Assembly (NCBI GenBank): GCA_048013815.1
Contig: CM106585.1
Coordinates: 8,556,001-8,620,000, forward strand
Reading direction: 5' to 3'
Source of the DNA: Setoptus koraiensis
Taxonomy: Eukaryota; Arthropoda
DNA length: 64,000 nt
A model generated the notes under the pieces. The model saw only the letters and a list, made by a program, of their open reading frames with translations, searched no databases and had not been told where the DNA came from. Positions 52,444-62,453 of the stretch are shown piece after piece. Position 1 is the stretch's first letter; each line of letters opens with the position of its first letter. The position numbers and the translations under genes are program-made.

Positions 52444-54501
52444 CTATAGTACAGGGGTAGGAGTAGAAAGTTTTTGCCCTCTGTGGGATGAGGAGTGCTC
52501 GGGATTGTGATTTGTTGTGTTTCTTGCAATGATTGGCACACTAACCAGTGCCTTTGTGAACCGTCTTTTTATCAGAGTGGTAATTATCATTTCGTTACCA
52601 CGTGACGCCTTAATTACATGGATTAAATCAGAGCTATTAGAGTCCATCATAGTTGTTATCAACTCTTTTGTATAGCTACTGATCTCCTCTAACAAGAGCG
52701 GGAAATCGTCAAATAGCGAATGTCCATTCAAATGGAACGATTGAAACCAGAAACTTATGGCCTCTGTAAAATATTTCATTATTTCATGTCCTATTCGGGA
52801 CCAAGATATTTTCCTCTTTGACGTCTGCCTACTGCTAGTTGTGCTATTGCTGTTTGCAGTCTCATTTTTATGAGATAAAGCAGCTATTATTGGCCCTGCA
52901 AAGTTCTTGTTTGCTTTGGCCAGAGAGTTCATCATATCTATCAAATATTTGTCGACGACACGATTGATTTCTCTATTATGAATCGGTTTCGCTCCCGACA
53001 GTGAACTGCTAGAATCAATAAATTTTCTATAGTAATGCGCCAAGATCATTTTTCGCAATTTGCTAACACTGTCAATGATCAATCTTCTTTCAGTCATGAT
53101 ATCCTGAAATAAATAGTAGATGATGTCCTCATAACTCTTTTCAGACTCTTTGTCTTTTTGTTGATGCGGTTCTGTGTTCTCTAACTCTTCAATGGCCCAT
53201 GCCGTGGAGACAAAATCTGAATATATCCCTGGTAAGTGATAGACAACAAATTTACTGTACAACGACACTTCTTGTACACCGAACATGTTTGATATGTCCG
53301 ATTCACTGATATTGGGTTTGACAGCGGGAATGGGGGTAGACTGGTAACCGGGTTTACCAGTTGGCTCAACGGCCGACCCCAGTGGATAAGCATAGTAGTT
53401 GTTGTTATTGTGAATATTAATATTACATGTGCACGGCGAACATTCAGTTATGTCATTGACGTACACTGCTCCGTTATCAGAATTGCCCAACAAGCCTTTA
53501 AGACTGGTAATAATTCCGAGGCTAGAGCCGATTATGCCTGCAATGGAGGCAACTGTGGCTAGGGTTGCAGGTTCAATATATGGGGTGCGTTGTACGGCCG
53601 ATCCGTCTGCAGAATTGCTGACCACATTGCTAACGGTACAATTGCAAACGGGACAATTTTTACTCGATCCGTTGCCTGATTTTTTGTCATTTAATTGTTG
53701 CAGTGGTACAGGTGTTGTTTCCGGTGATATAGCATTAATAACCTCTTTGGTAGTGTTAATCCAAGATTTAATTACTTCATTTCTAACTTTAGTAGATGTT
53801 TTCACGACAGCATCGGCAACATCGCCCATCGTATTGATCCCGGTAATTGCTACATCTCCTATGGACTTGATGGTGTCTTTTATGAAATCGAAGAATGAAC
53901 TGTAAGCCTTGCGAGCGTTGCCTGGCACTCGTTTTTCAGCAACAAGTGCAATAATCTTAAGGGCAGTTGTAATGAATTCTATTGTGTCCGCTATCTCAAA
54001 TAGATCTTCCGGTGACCTCTTTGAAACATCCATGCTAGCTTCAACAAGTATGGGCAAATCAGTGATCACCTTGGATAAAAATTTTCGCCCTGCGTTTTCC
54101 TCAAACAATGGGTCCAAATCCTCAAACAAGGGTTCAACGGCGCTACCAATCTGCCCATGCACATTGAACAATGTTTCGCCAATTATTTCTTTCAAGTCAT
54201 TTCTGGTAAAGTTAGCGGAATGAGTAGTAAACTCATTCGAATCCTTATGATGTTGTTTTGTTTCGTTTGCCTGTAAATCAAATATTTGCGTCAATCTGTC
54301 TAATGTATTATTTAAAACTTTAAAACTTTTTTCATCCTTCCAACCTGTCAATTTACCAATAATATCGATGATCAACTTATCTTGCGATTCATCTGCCAAG
54401 TCCCCCTTGCTCACGTCGGCCGCATATGCTACCCTGAACTGCAACTGCTGTGAGACAATGATAACGAGCAGCAAATACGAAGCTGCAAGTAGTAAATTCA
54501 T
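52444..54501 (-). CDS. Large secreted protein of unknown function with paired CxxCxC motifs
   Basis: ATG 54501-54499, 685 aa, single exon, TAG at 52446-52444. A signal peptide covers residues 1-27 (LLAASYLLLVIIVSQQL core). Residues 40-260 are helical and hydrophobic in pattern, with several N-glycosylation sequons. Two similar CxxCxC motifs, CPVCNC (283-288) and CSPCTC (354-359), flank a strongly hydrophobic Ala/Gly/Ile segment at about 312-338 that could be a membrane or fusion-like helix; the phrase GSAVxP recurs near 119, 299 and 374. The C-terminal third is helical and charged. I know no family with this layout. It is head-to-tail with a second orphan secreted gene and the protease array. 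Coding status is sure from length and composition, function is not. Confidence 0.8.
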   Translation of the reverse strand: MNLLLAASYLLLVIIVSQQLQFRVAYAADVSKGDLADESQDKLIIDIIGKLTGWKDEKSFKVLNNTLDRLTQIFDLQANETKQHHKDSNEFTTHSANFTRNDLKEIIGETLFNVHGQIGSAVEPLFEDLDPLFEENAGRKFLSKVITDLPILVEASMDVSKRSPEDLFEIADTIEFITTALKIIALVAEKRVPGNARKAYSSFFDFIKDTIKSIGDVAITGINTMGDVADAVVKTSTKVRNEVIKSWINTTKEVINAISPETTPVPLQQLNDKKSGNGSSKNCPVCNCTVSNVVSNSADGSAVQRTPYIEPATLATVASIAGIIGSSLGIITSLKGLLGNSDNGAVYVNDITECSPCTCNINIHNNNNYYAYPLGSAVEPTGKPGYQSTPIPAVKPNISESDISNMFGVQEVSLYSKFVVYHLPGIYSDFVSTAWAIEELENTEPHQQKDKESEKSYEDIIYYLFQDIMTERRLIIDSVSKLRKMILAHYYRKFIDSSSSLSGAKPIHNREINRVVDKYLIDMMNSLAKANKNFAGPIIAALSHKNETANSNSTTSSRQTSKRKISWSRIGHEIMKYFTEAISFWFQSFHLNGHSLFDDFPLLLEEISSYTKELITTMMDSNSSDLIHVIKASRGNEMIITTLIKRRFTKALVSVPIIARNTTNHNPEHSSSHRGQKLSTPTPVL

Positions 54502-55208
54502 TACCCGGTTGAACTAATTAGAGCTGTTTGGTATCAATGGAAGCTATCCCGAATCATCTATTGATTACTCAGACCCAACAGGTGTAAATATATTAACTGT
54601 TTTGATTCATTGGGCTTCGTTTGTTTGTTGATTAGGTATCGAATTTCAGATTTCCAAAGGATTGAGCAACTTGCAACTATCAAGCTCGCTTTGTTGCTTC
54701 TCGGAACACGCTTTATCTAAATTAACACTTTAGATGTCAGTGCACTGGCACAGTCACATTAAAGTCTAGTGATATAGCTTAGATGCTGGTCCACAGTATG
54801 CCAGATATAATAGTATGTTAGTGGCTAGACTAACATAATAAGCTATGAAATCAATCTGATAATTCAAATCAATGATTAATCTATCATAACGTGAAAAACG
54901 ATACTTGGTGCGTGAAATGCCAATTGGAAAGCTTTTCTCACCTAGAGGAACTTAACTCTCGGATTTCCAACGGATCTTGGTAGATATTGATATCGCTTGT
55001 CTTACTTTTTTCTTGTTTAACTCAATAGTTTCTCCAAAAAAGCGTCAATTAAAGATAAAATTAACCTTGTATCGGTACATTCTCACAATAAAACGGGGCC
55101 TCAATTTGAAATTCCGCGAAAAATAAACGACAAACCGGAAGCAGTAATCATCGGAAATAACTAGATTTAAGCTTCGATGCGCTCAGGGATGAGTATATGA
55201 TAGGTCAG
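54502..55208. other. Intergenic region upstream of the 685-aa secreted gene
   Basis: AT-rich and without coding signal on either strand. It should include the promoter of the 685-aa gene, which begins at 54501 on minus. No repeat of note before the inverted-repeat element. Confidence 0.65.
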
Positions 55209-55700
55209 GAACAGATCGGTCCGTTTATTGATCGGGAAACTAGAAAATTCTATATCGCTGATCAGAGATCTATTAAAAGCTCAAATCTACCCATCCATCA
55301 TATTATGCACCCATTTTATATGATTTTTTTGGTCCGCAAGACATGAGGAAAGAAAGGGATCCATTTGGGGACCCTCAGGACATTGATTATATGTTTAATC
55401 TACTTAATCATCCTGAAAAATGCAAAATAATTGAAAGGACAACAACGGTACCGCCACCTGCCTGGGCAAAACAGTATTTATCACGGGAGCAAATTACACA
55501 GCCCATTTCGTCGGAAACAACTAGAAATGCCAACAACGGACCCTGAGAGATTTGTTCTGAATTGTTAAAGATTTGGTCAACACGCTAGAGAAGCGATTTG
55601 ACCCAATCACCATGGATGGGTAGATTAGAGCTTTTAATAGATCTCTGATCAGCGATATAGAATTTTCTAGTTTCCCGATCAATAAACGGACCGATCTGTC
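55209..55700. mobile_element. MITE-like element with about 90-bp terminal inverted repeats
   Basis: The left arm (about 55211-55298) and right arm (about 55612-55699) are reverse complements with one clear mismatch; both begin ACAGATCGGTCCGTTTATTG on their outer side. About 313 bases lie between. The whole is some 490 bp with no transposase, as in non-autonomous DNA elements. I see no clear target-site duplication, so a simple inverted duplication is the alternative. The near-perfect arms suggest a young insertion. Confidence 0.72.
55343..55546 (+). CDS. 67-aa open frame inside the inverted-repeat element (doubtful)
   Basis: A true ATG opens MRKERDPFGDPQDIDYMFNL and the frame continues with proline- and tryptophan-containing, non-repetitive sequence to TGA. 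It fills the spacer between the inverted arms. No domain is recognised. It may be a captured gene fragment or chance. Confidence 0.3.
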   Translation: MRKERDPFGDPQDIDYMFNLLNHPEKCKIIERTTTVPPPAWAKQYLSREQITQPISSETTRNANNGP

Positions 55701-55828
55701 CCCTTTAAAAATTTTAGGACTGCATTGTCTTCTGATATAAGATCTCAGTCGAGATGTAAGATGTTCTTTTTGTTTGCATGTTCCATGATTTCCAAAAAAT
55801 TATATCACCAGCAACTCACATCGATTTA

Positions 55829-56626
55829 TCAATCGTCGTCCGAGTCGTCTGTGAACTCTGATTTCATCAAGCTATACATCTGCTTGAAGTATCTCACCAA
55901 ACTGTCCGCGTCCCTCAATTCGGGTTTGTTATCTCTTTTGGCTATTTCCAGGAGGGCAAAAATGGTGTTTTGCAACATCTTTACTCGTGGCGCCTTGAAG
56001 AACTCTCGCAATGATCTGAACTCTTCAGCATTATGTAGTATATCATCTAGCGGTTGACCGTCCAAAGTCATACCGAGGAGTTCCTTGTCTTTTCTCTCTT
56101 TTAAGATGTTGTATTCGTCATAAGCAAACTGGATATCTTTGAAAGTGATACCCGTGTCAGTTCTTCCCTGATCGATTTCAGACATCAGGGCGCGCCATAG
56201 TTTAGACGTCTTGGGGTTCTTAGCCATGGGTCTATCATCAACCTTCTGATAAATAGGGGAGTATTTCTTGAAGTTATTCACCAGGCCCTTCAAGAAATTA
56301 TCGACATTATCTGGATCGTAGAACTTAATATAGTCGTAAGAGGCTCTGAGTGGCACCAAAACTTGGTCTATAAGTAAGGCAAGATGGTCTAGTGCGTGCG
56401 ATTTCTCTAGATACTCCGGTGTCCAACTAGAAAATTCTTTAGCGGCTCCTTCCCAAACGGATATTGGTATTTTTAAAATAACTTCATCTGTTGGAATATC
56501 TTTTTGTATTGATGTTTGAAGCGCACTCAACAGTTTTTTGGTATAGTCAACTTCTAAAGCGGTGCCACCCCAAAAGAAGCCTGCGACTGAGCTGAATAGT
56601 ATGATTGAAACGATTTTCGCGGCCAT
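55829..56626 (-). CDS. Secreted protein of unknown function, 265 aa
   Basis: I start at ATG 56626-56624 (context ACTATGG), which gives a signal peptide at once: MAAKIVSIILFSSVAGFFWG, then GTALE. The frame is open for 55 more codons upstream but only to a GTG just after a stop. That segment also begins with a hydrophobic run, so an upstream exon or an older start cannot be excluded. The mature part is about 240 residues, helical and charged, without cysteines, with a D-rich C terminus (FTDDSDDD). No family recognised. It lies between the orphan 685-aa gene and the protease array, all on minus and all secreted. Confidence 0.72.
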   Translation of the reverse strand: MAAKIVSIILFSSVAGFFWGGTALEVDYTKKLLSALQTSIQKDIPTDEVILKIPISVWEGAAKEFSSWTPEYLEKSHALDHLALLIDQVLVPLRASYDYIKFYDPDNVDNFLKGLVNNFKKYSPIYQKVDDRPMAKNPKTSKLWRALMSEIDQGRTDTGITFKDIQFAYDEYNILKERKDKELLGMTLDGQPLDDILHNAEEFRSLREFFKAPRVKMLQNTIFALLEIAKRDNKPELRDADSLVRYFKQMYSLMKSEFTDDSDDD

Positions 56627-57258
56627 AGTATCTTTGAAAACAAGAGGGTTTTGTAAACTTGAAGGAGTCACCTCAGTCCAGAATGGTCGAGGTAGTGAGT
56701 AAAACGAACTGGGAGCATGGGCAGTTTTAGGAATCGCACTGAATAGCAACAAACCAAAAAGGAGAAGTTGAATCACTCTATTTTTGGTCACAAGAATATA
56801 CTATTTATATCCATTATTGAAATAGAATTCCAAATAATGGTTCCATTATGGCTGGCACCATCCGGTTATATCATCCATCATCATGGTAACTGGAACAATG
56901 AGGCTAGAAAGATTTGACAGGCTGGCTGTTTGGTACGCGTGTGCCAATATACTAGGTAATGATTGTCGAATGTATGTCAATCTACATATGTACACTGCAC
57001 CATATATACAAATATCCTGCTCTGAGGACGTAAGAGATCAATCTATGGGCTTAATCTTGTGATTTTGCTCCGTTGCAAGAATAATTTCAGCTAGTTCGAA
57101 GTATATGAGAATTTATTACTGTCCGTCCATCGCAAGTTCCGAAGCACTGAATCGTCTTCCAATGACTCAACTAATGACTCAGCCGTCACACTGATTAACT
57201 ACATGCATATGTATTACAGATTAGCACAGAATCGATCCTACGAGAGCGAAATTCACAA
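56627..57258. other. Intergenic region between the 265-aa secreted gene and protease copy 1
   Basis: No gene seen. The first unit of the tandem protease duplication starts near 57091 with CTAGTTCGAAGTA, a sequence found again near 59812 and 63721. Confidence 0.7.
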
Positions 57259-59299
57259 TTAATACTTGATGAGGCCCTTGCGATGGGCTTCGTATGGAGT
57301 CAGTTTTCTGATGATTTTCTCGTCGCCAATTCTCTCCGTGATCTCTATAGGCTGCAACGGAGGCCTAAGGAAATCGATCTTAGCATCTATAAATTCGTCA
57401 TAACAATTATCATTGGCATCTTTGGACAGCTTGAAATAGCCTTGATGACCCCAGTGGTAACCATATGAGTTTCTGAACAACCAGTATTCCTGTCCGTCCT
57501 CTACGCCGTGCCCCACAAGTAACATAGAATGGTATGAGTTCTTTTGTCTGCAGTTGTGACCCTGATGCACTAGACCGCCATAGGCGGAAAAATCTTCTGG
57601 CACTTGTATAACCGCCATGGCAGGACCCGACAATTTCAAGATGGAAGGCCAGAGAGATCTGTGGTTTATCTCCTCATAACTGAGCACAACGGGCCTCTTG
57701 TAGCCAGCTCGATGCCAATCGTCTTTTTCATATGGGCAAACTGATTCTCTATTCAAGTAAGGGTAATCCATTCGCAATTCCATGCCCCAATCTCTGACAA
57801 ATCTTTCAATAGGTTCAGCGTCTGCTCCTCCGCAACCCTCCATACCGACATGCCGACCACAATCAACTACATACTGCTCGCTAAACGAAACCAATTTACC
57901 TGTTTGCTTACAATGCCACCACTCCATGAGAGACACCATCGCAAAAGCGTAACAACTCGCGCATTGACTTTGACTTCTAGGCACAGTTAGACAGCCGTCT
58001 TCGCGATAATCCAGATAAACCTGGTCCTTAGGCCAGTCGCCGACGTCACTCATGTAACCCAAACGGGTTCTCTTTGCCCTCCCCTCACTATTTTTCTCAC
58101 TCATCGCGTCAGTCTTTGCCCTTTTTTCTCCTATTATAGCATTTCCAGCGTTACTTTCACTGCCCATTAGCTGTGGTCCATCTTCACTCATAATTTTATA
58201 GTTGGAGTTATAATTTTCGCCAGCTGCGCTCTTCAACCCTTCACCTAAATCCTCCTGTTCCTCGTCGTCTTCACTCGTCATCCTCTTGAATGTATCAGCC
58301 AACCAGGTAAACTGTCGCTTAACATAGTCAACAGAGTTTGGAATTATCTCCAGCAATTTCAATTGTTGCTCCGTCAAGCCCTCTTCATTTCCATCAGTGT
58401 TCGCGGCTTGACTAAACAGCTCCAACGGTGTGTGTTCAGGATTTGTCGACGGTACCCGCTTTACGAACTTCTTACTCTCTTCCGGTTGCTCGCCATCAAT
58501 TAGAGATCGATATTCGTCGATTTTCATGTTGCTATTACGCTGTCTTCTATCTTGTCGTATGCTAGATTTTGACACTTGCTCCCAGCTTCTTTTCTTCGTT
58601 TTGCCGCCTCTGGCTGTCTCTCCATAATCATCGACATCCATTTTCTCGGATGATCCGACGTCTCGCTTCGATCTATGATAATCTATGGTTACTCGAAGTT
58701 GCTGAGCCAGCAGACGATAGCCAGGATGTTTGTCTGCGACAATGCGCGCCAGCATTTGTTCCAATCGTTCAAGGTCGAAACCAGTCAATGCTACCGACTC
58801 ATCATTTTGGCCATTGATCGGTTTCGATTCGCCTCTTAACTGCCTTCTGGGTTTTATACCAGAGTACATCCTTTTCAGCTCTTCCGGTGTACTGTCACTA
58901 AACTGATTGATACTCAAGAAATATTTTATTTTGCCCAACCTGAATGCCATATTGTGCAAGAATGTCTTGAGAGCACTAGCAATGAACAACTTCTTTCTGG
59001 CCAGCTCATCTCTGATTGTTGGATAGATCTTTTGGAAGGACGTCTTTACAGGGTGAACAGGAGGAAACGAAAAGCTAAATTAAGTGTTGCTAAATTATTC
59101 GACGTCAACAGTTGTACACTATACAATCAACGGTATGACTTACTTTGTAGCGATCCCATTCGAAGATCTTGGGCAATTGAATGCTCAGATTCTTCGGCTT
59201 GACGCTGGTTCCTTCGGCACCTGTCGGATGCCAATACGGAAGTGACAGTAGTATAAGGAGGCCAAAAAGCGCCAGCGCAGCGCGACAAGCTGAGCTCAT
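57259..59299 (-). CDS. Papain-family (C1A) cysteine protease, tandem copy 1, with a large pro-insert
   Basis: Two exons on minus: 59299-59144 (52 codons) and 59043-57259, joined in phase 0 (AAA|GTAAGT, TAAAG|ACG) over a 100-bp intron; the TTG at 58989 is not a start. The protein is about 646 aa. Signal peptide 1-29. An I29-like inhibitor prodomain spans about 46-115 (FEWDRYK, LSINQFSDSTPEELKRMYSG). Then comes an unusual charged insert of about 265 residues, ending in RAKR (374-377). The protease domain starts near 386, with Q410, C416 in SQCASCYAFA, H557 in YHSMLLVGHG and N577 in FRNSYG, so the catalytic set is complete. CASCY replaces the usual CGSCW. It is secreted or lysosomal; family certain, substrate unknown. 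Confidence 0.9.
58695..58914 (-). repeat. 220-bp tract identical to copy 2 (likely gene conversion), copy 1 side
   Basis: Identical by eye to 61430-61649 over all 220 bases, while the flanking 100 bases on the 3' side of the coding strand differ at roughly one base in ten. Confidence 0.85.
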
Positions 59300-59978
59300 C
59301 TTTATTCTGTGGCTGTTGAGTTCGGTTTCTTTTCCTATCGAGGCTACTGAATTTCTGCTCCACGATTTTGTTTTGAACCAACAGAGTGCTACGTTTTATT
59401 ACCGCACTCACATCAGAGGATTAAGTGTGCCATCAGGTATTGCTCGTTATTCTTTCAGAAATTTGCTCTTCATCTATCTTCATGCATACACTCGCATAAG
59501 CAGTCATGAAATGCGAGCCGCGCACCACATCTTTTTTTTTGGTTCAATATATAAATATAACTTTATCGCATGTAGACAGTACGAAGAGAGTCCGCTCCCG
59601 AAATAGCGTTGATTTTTGGAGGCCCTCTCGATCATTTGGCAATGTCAAAATGGCATTGACGAAAATTCCCGAATGAATCGATTTGGTGCAAATCATTTGA
59701 ATGTGAGACAGACAATTGCGCTGATGGTGTTTATACCAATGCTATGGTTGGTGCTATGCTCGTTTCTGTGACAATGCATTCTGAGAAGTGGTTGCAATAA
59801 TAAGATCCTCTAGTTCGAAGTAAATGAGAACTTGTTACCTGTTGATGTCCGTTCATCGCAAGTTCCAAAAAACTGAATCGTCTTCCAATGACACAACTAA
59901 TGTATCAGCGGACACTTTAATTAACTAAATACATCTATTATCAGTACAGAATAGATCCTACAAGGGTAAAATTTACAA
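59300..59978. promoter_or_regulatory. 5' flank of protease copy 1, holding a conserved non-coding block
   Basis: No gene seen. The block 59521-59715 is almost identical to 62273-62467 upstream of copy 2, although sequence nearer the genes differs far more. It includes TATAAATA (59550-59557, plus strand) inside a near-symmetric TATATAAATATAA, and the word CCGAAATAGCG. It could be a shared promoter or enhancer, or a conversion tract. Confidence 0.5.
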
Positions 59979-62034
59979 TTAATACTTGATGAGGCCCTTG
60001 TGATGGGCTTCGTATGGAGTCAGTTTTCTGATGATTTTCTCGTCGCCAATTCTCTCCGTGATCTCTATAGGCAGCAACGGAGGCCTAAGAAAATCGAGTT
60101 TAATATCGAGAACTTCGTCATAACAATTATCGTTGGCATCTTTGGACAGCTTGAAATAGCCACCATCCCCCCAAAAGTGACTGTATGAATTCCTGTACAA
60201 CCAATACTCCTCTCCGTCCTCTATGCCGTGCCCTACAAGCAACATTGAATGGTATGAGTCCTCCTGTATACAATTGTGACCCTGATGCACTAGACCGCCG
60301 TAAGCCGCAAAATCTTCAGGAACCTTTATGGTAGCCATGGCAGGACCCGACAATTTCAAGATGGAGGGCCAGAGAGATCTGTGGTTTATTTCATCATAAC
60401 TAAGCACAACGGGCCTCTTGTAGCCAGCTCGATGCCAATCTTCTTTATCATAGGGACATACTGATTCTTTATGCAAATAAGGGTAATCCACTCGCAATTC
60501 CACACCCCAATCTCTTATAAATCTTTCGATATCTTCTGACTCAGCTCCTTCGCAACCGAACATACCAGCATGCTTGCCACAATCAACTACATACTGTTCG
60601 CTGAATGGGACCAATTTACCTGTTTGGGTACAATGCCACCACTCTAAGAGAGACACCATCGCAAAAGCGTAACAACTGCCACATCCAATTTGACTTCTGG
60701 GCACAGCTAGACAGCCGTCTTTGCGATAATCCAAATAAATCTGGTCCTCAATTGGGGACTCACCGATGAAGTCACTCAAGTAACCCAAACCGGCTCTCTT
60801 CGCCCTCTCCTCACGCTTTTTCTGAGATCTAGTGTCAGTCTTCCTTCTTTTTTCTGCTAATATAACATTTCTATCGTTACTTTCACTGCCGATAATTTCA
60901 TTGGAATTGTAACTTTCGCCAGCTAGGCCCTCCGAGCCTTCATCGACACATTCTTTCGCACCAATAACGCCCGAATCGTCCGTATCCGAACCTGCTTCGT
61001 CGTCTTCACTCGTCATCTTCTTGAATGTATCAGTCAACCAGGTAAACTGTCGCTTTACATAGTCGACAGAGTTTGGAATTATCTCCAGCAATTTCAATTG
61101 TTGCTCCGGCAAGCCGTCTTCATTTCCATCCGTGTTCGCGGCTTGACTAAACAGCTCCAGCGGTGTGTGCTCGGGATTTGTCGACGGTACCCGCTTTACG
61201 AACTTTTTACTCTCTTTCGGTTGTTCACCGCCAATCAGAGATCGATATTCGTCGATTTTCATATTTCGATTACGCCACCTTCTATCATGTTTCCGATTAG
61301 ATTTTGACACTTGCTCCCAGCTTCTTTTCTTCGTTTTGCCGTCTCTGGCTATCCCTCCATCATCATCAACATCCATTTTCTCGGGTGATTCGACATCCCG
61401 CTTAGATCTGTGATTATCTATGGTTATTTGAAGTTGCTGAGCCAGCAGACGATAGCCAGGATGTTTGTCTGCGACAATGCGCGCCAGCATTTGTTCCAAT
61501 CGTTCAAGGTCGAAACCAGTCAATGCTACCGACTCATCATTTTGGCCATTGATCGGTTTCGATTCGCCTCTTAACTGCCTTCTGGGTTTTATACCAGAGT
61601 ACATCCTTTTCAGCTCTTCCGGTGTACTGTCACTAAACTGATTGATACTTAAAAAATATCTTATTTTGCCCAACCTGAATGCCATATTGTGCAAGAATGT
61701 CTTGAGGGCACTCGCAATGAACAACTTCTTTCTGGCCAGCTCATCTCTGATTGTTGGATAGATCTTTTGAAAAGACGTCTTTACATGGCGAATGAGAGAA
61801 AACGAAAAGCTATATCACGTAAGGCTAAATTATTTGACGTCAACAGTTGTACAATATACAATTAACGGTATGACTTACTTTGTAGCGATCCCATTCGAAG
61901 ATCTTGGGCAATTGAATGCTTAGATACTTTGGTCTGGCATTGGTCTCTTCAGCATTTGTCGGCTGCCACGACAATAGTAACAAGAGTAAAAGAAGGCCGG
62001 ATAGTAGTATTGCTGCACGAAAAACTGAGCACAT
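59979..62034 (-). CDS. Papain-family (C1A) cysteine protease, tandem copy 2, with a large pro-insert
   Basis: Same gene structure as copy 1: exon 1 62034-61879 (52 codons), 100-bp intron (AAA|GTAAGT, TAAAG|ACG), exon 2 61778-59979, phase 0; about 651 aa. The signal peptide is richer in leucine ([14 protein letters not shown]). The prodomain and first part of the insert match copy 1 almost exactly, while the rest of the insert is partly rewritten and gains acidic residues. RAKR lies at 377-380, just before the protease domain. Catalytic set: Q415, C421 in QIGCGSCYAF, H562 in YHSMLLVGHG, N582 in YRNSYS. The CGSCY form is closer to classical papain than copy 1, so this may be the more typical enzyme. 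The two copies sit 2720 bases apart in direct orientation. Confidence 0.9.
61430..61649 (-). repeat. 220-bp tract identical to copy 1 (likely gene conversion), copy 2 side
   Basis: Partner of 58695-58914. It codes part of the prodomain end and the beginning of the insert. Confidence 0.85.
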
Positions 62035-62453
62035 CTTTATTCTAGGGCTGTTGAGTTAAAATGCTTTTCCTATTAAGATTACTGTATTTCTGCCCTACGA
62101 TTCTAATCTAAATCTACAGCGAAAGTTTTTGGAGAGGTGGTTCGTTTTTTTCCTGCACTCACATCAGAGGAATAAGTTTTGACTTTAGGTATTGTTTGTA
62201 ATTTTTTCAGCAATTCGCTTTTCATCCATCCTCATGCATTCACTCGAATCAGCATTCATGAAATGCGGGTCGCGCACCACATCTTTTTTTTTTGGTTCAA
62301 TATATAAATATAACTTTATCGCATGTAGACAGTAAGAAGAGAGTCCGCTCCCGAAATAGCGTTGATTTTTGGAGGCCCTCTCGATCATTTGGCAATGTCA
62401 AAATGGCATTGACGAAAATTCCCAAATGAATCGATTTGGTGCATATCAGTTGA
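62035..62453. promoter_or_regulatory. 5' flank of protease copy 2 with the conserved non-coding block
   Basis: It includes 62273-62467, the partner of 59521-59715, with only a handful of differences in about 195 bases; TATAAATA is at 62303-62310. The block ends where the transposase-like frame begins, so the right-hand limit of the duplicated unit is close to 62470. Confidence 0.5.

Noticed and set aside
56627-56791. 55-residue N-terminal extension of the 265-aa secreted protein
   Set aside because: It would start at GTG just after an in-frame stop, whereas the next ATG has a good context and immediately gives a signal peptide. An upstream spliced exon remains possible.
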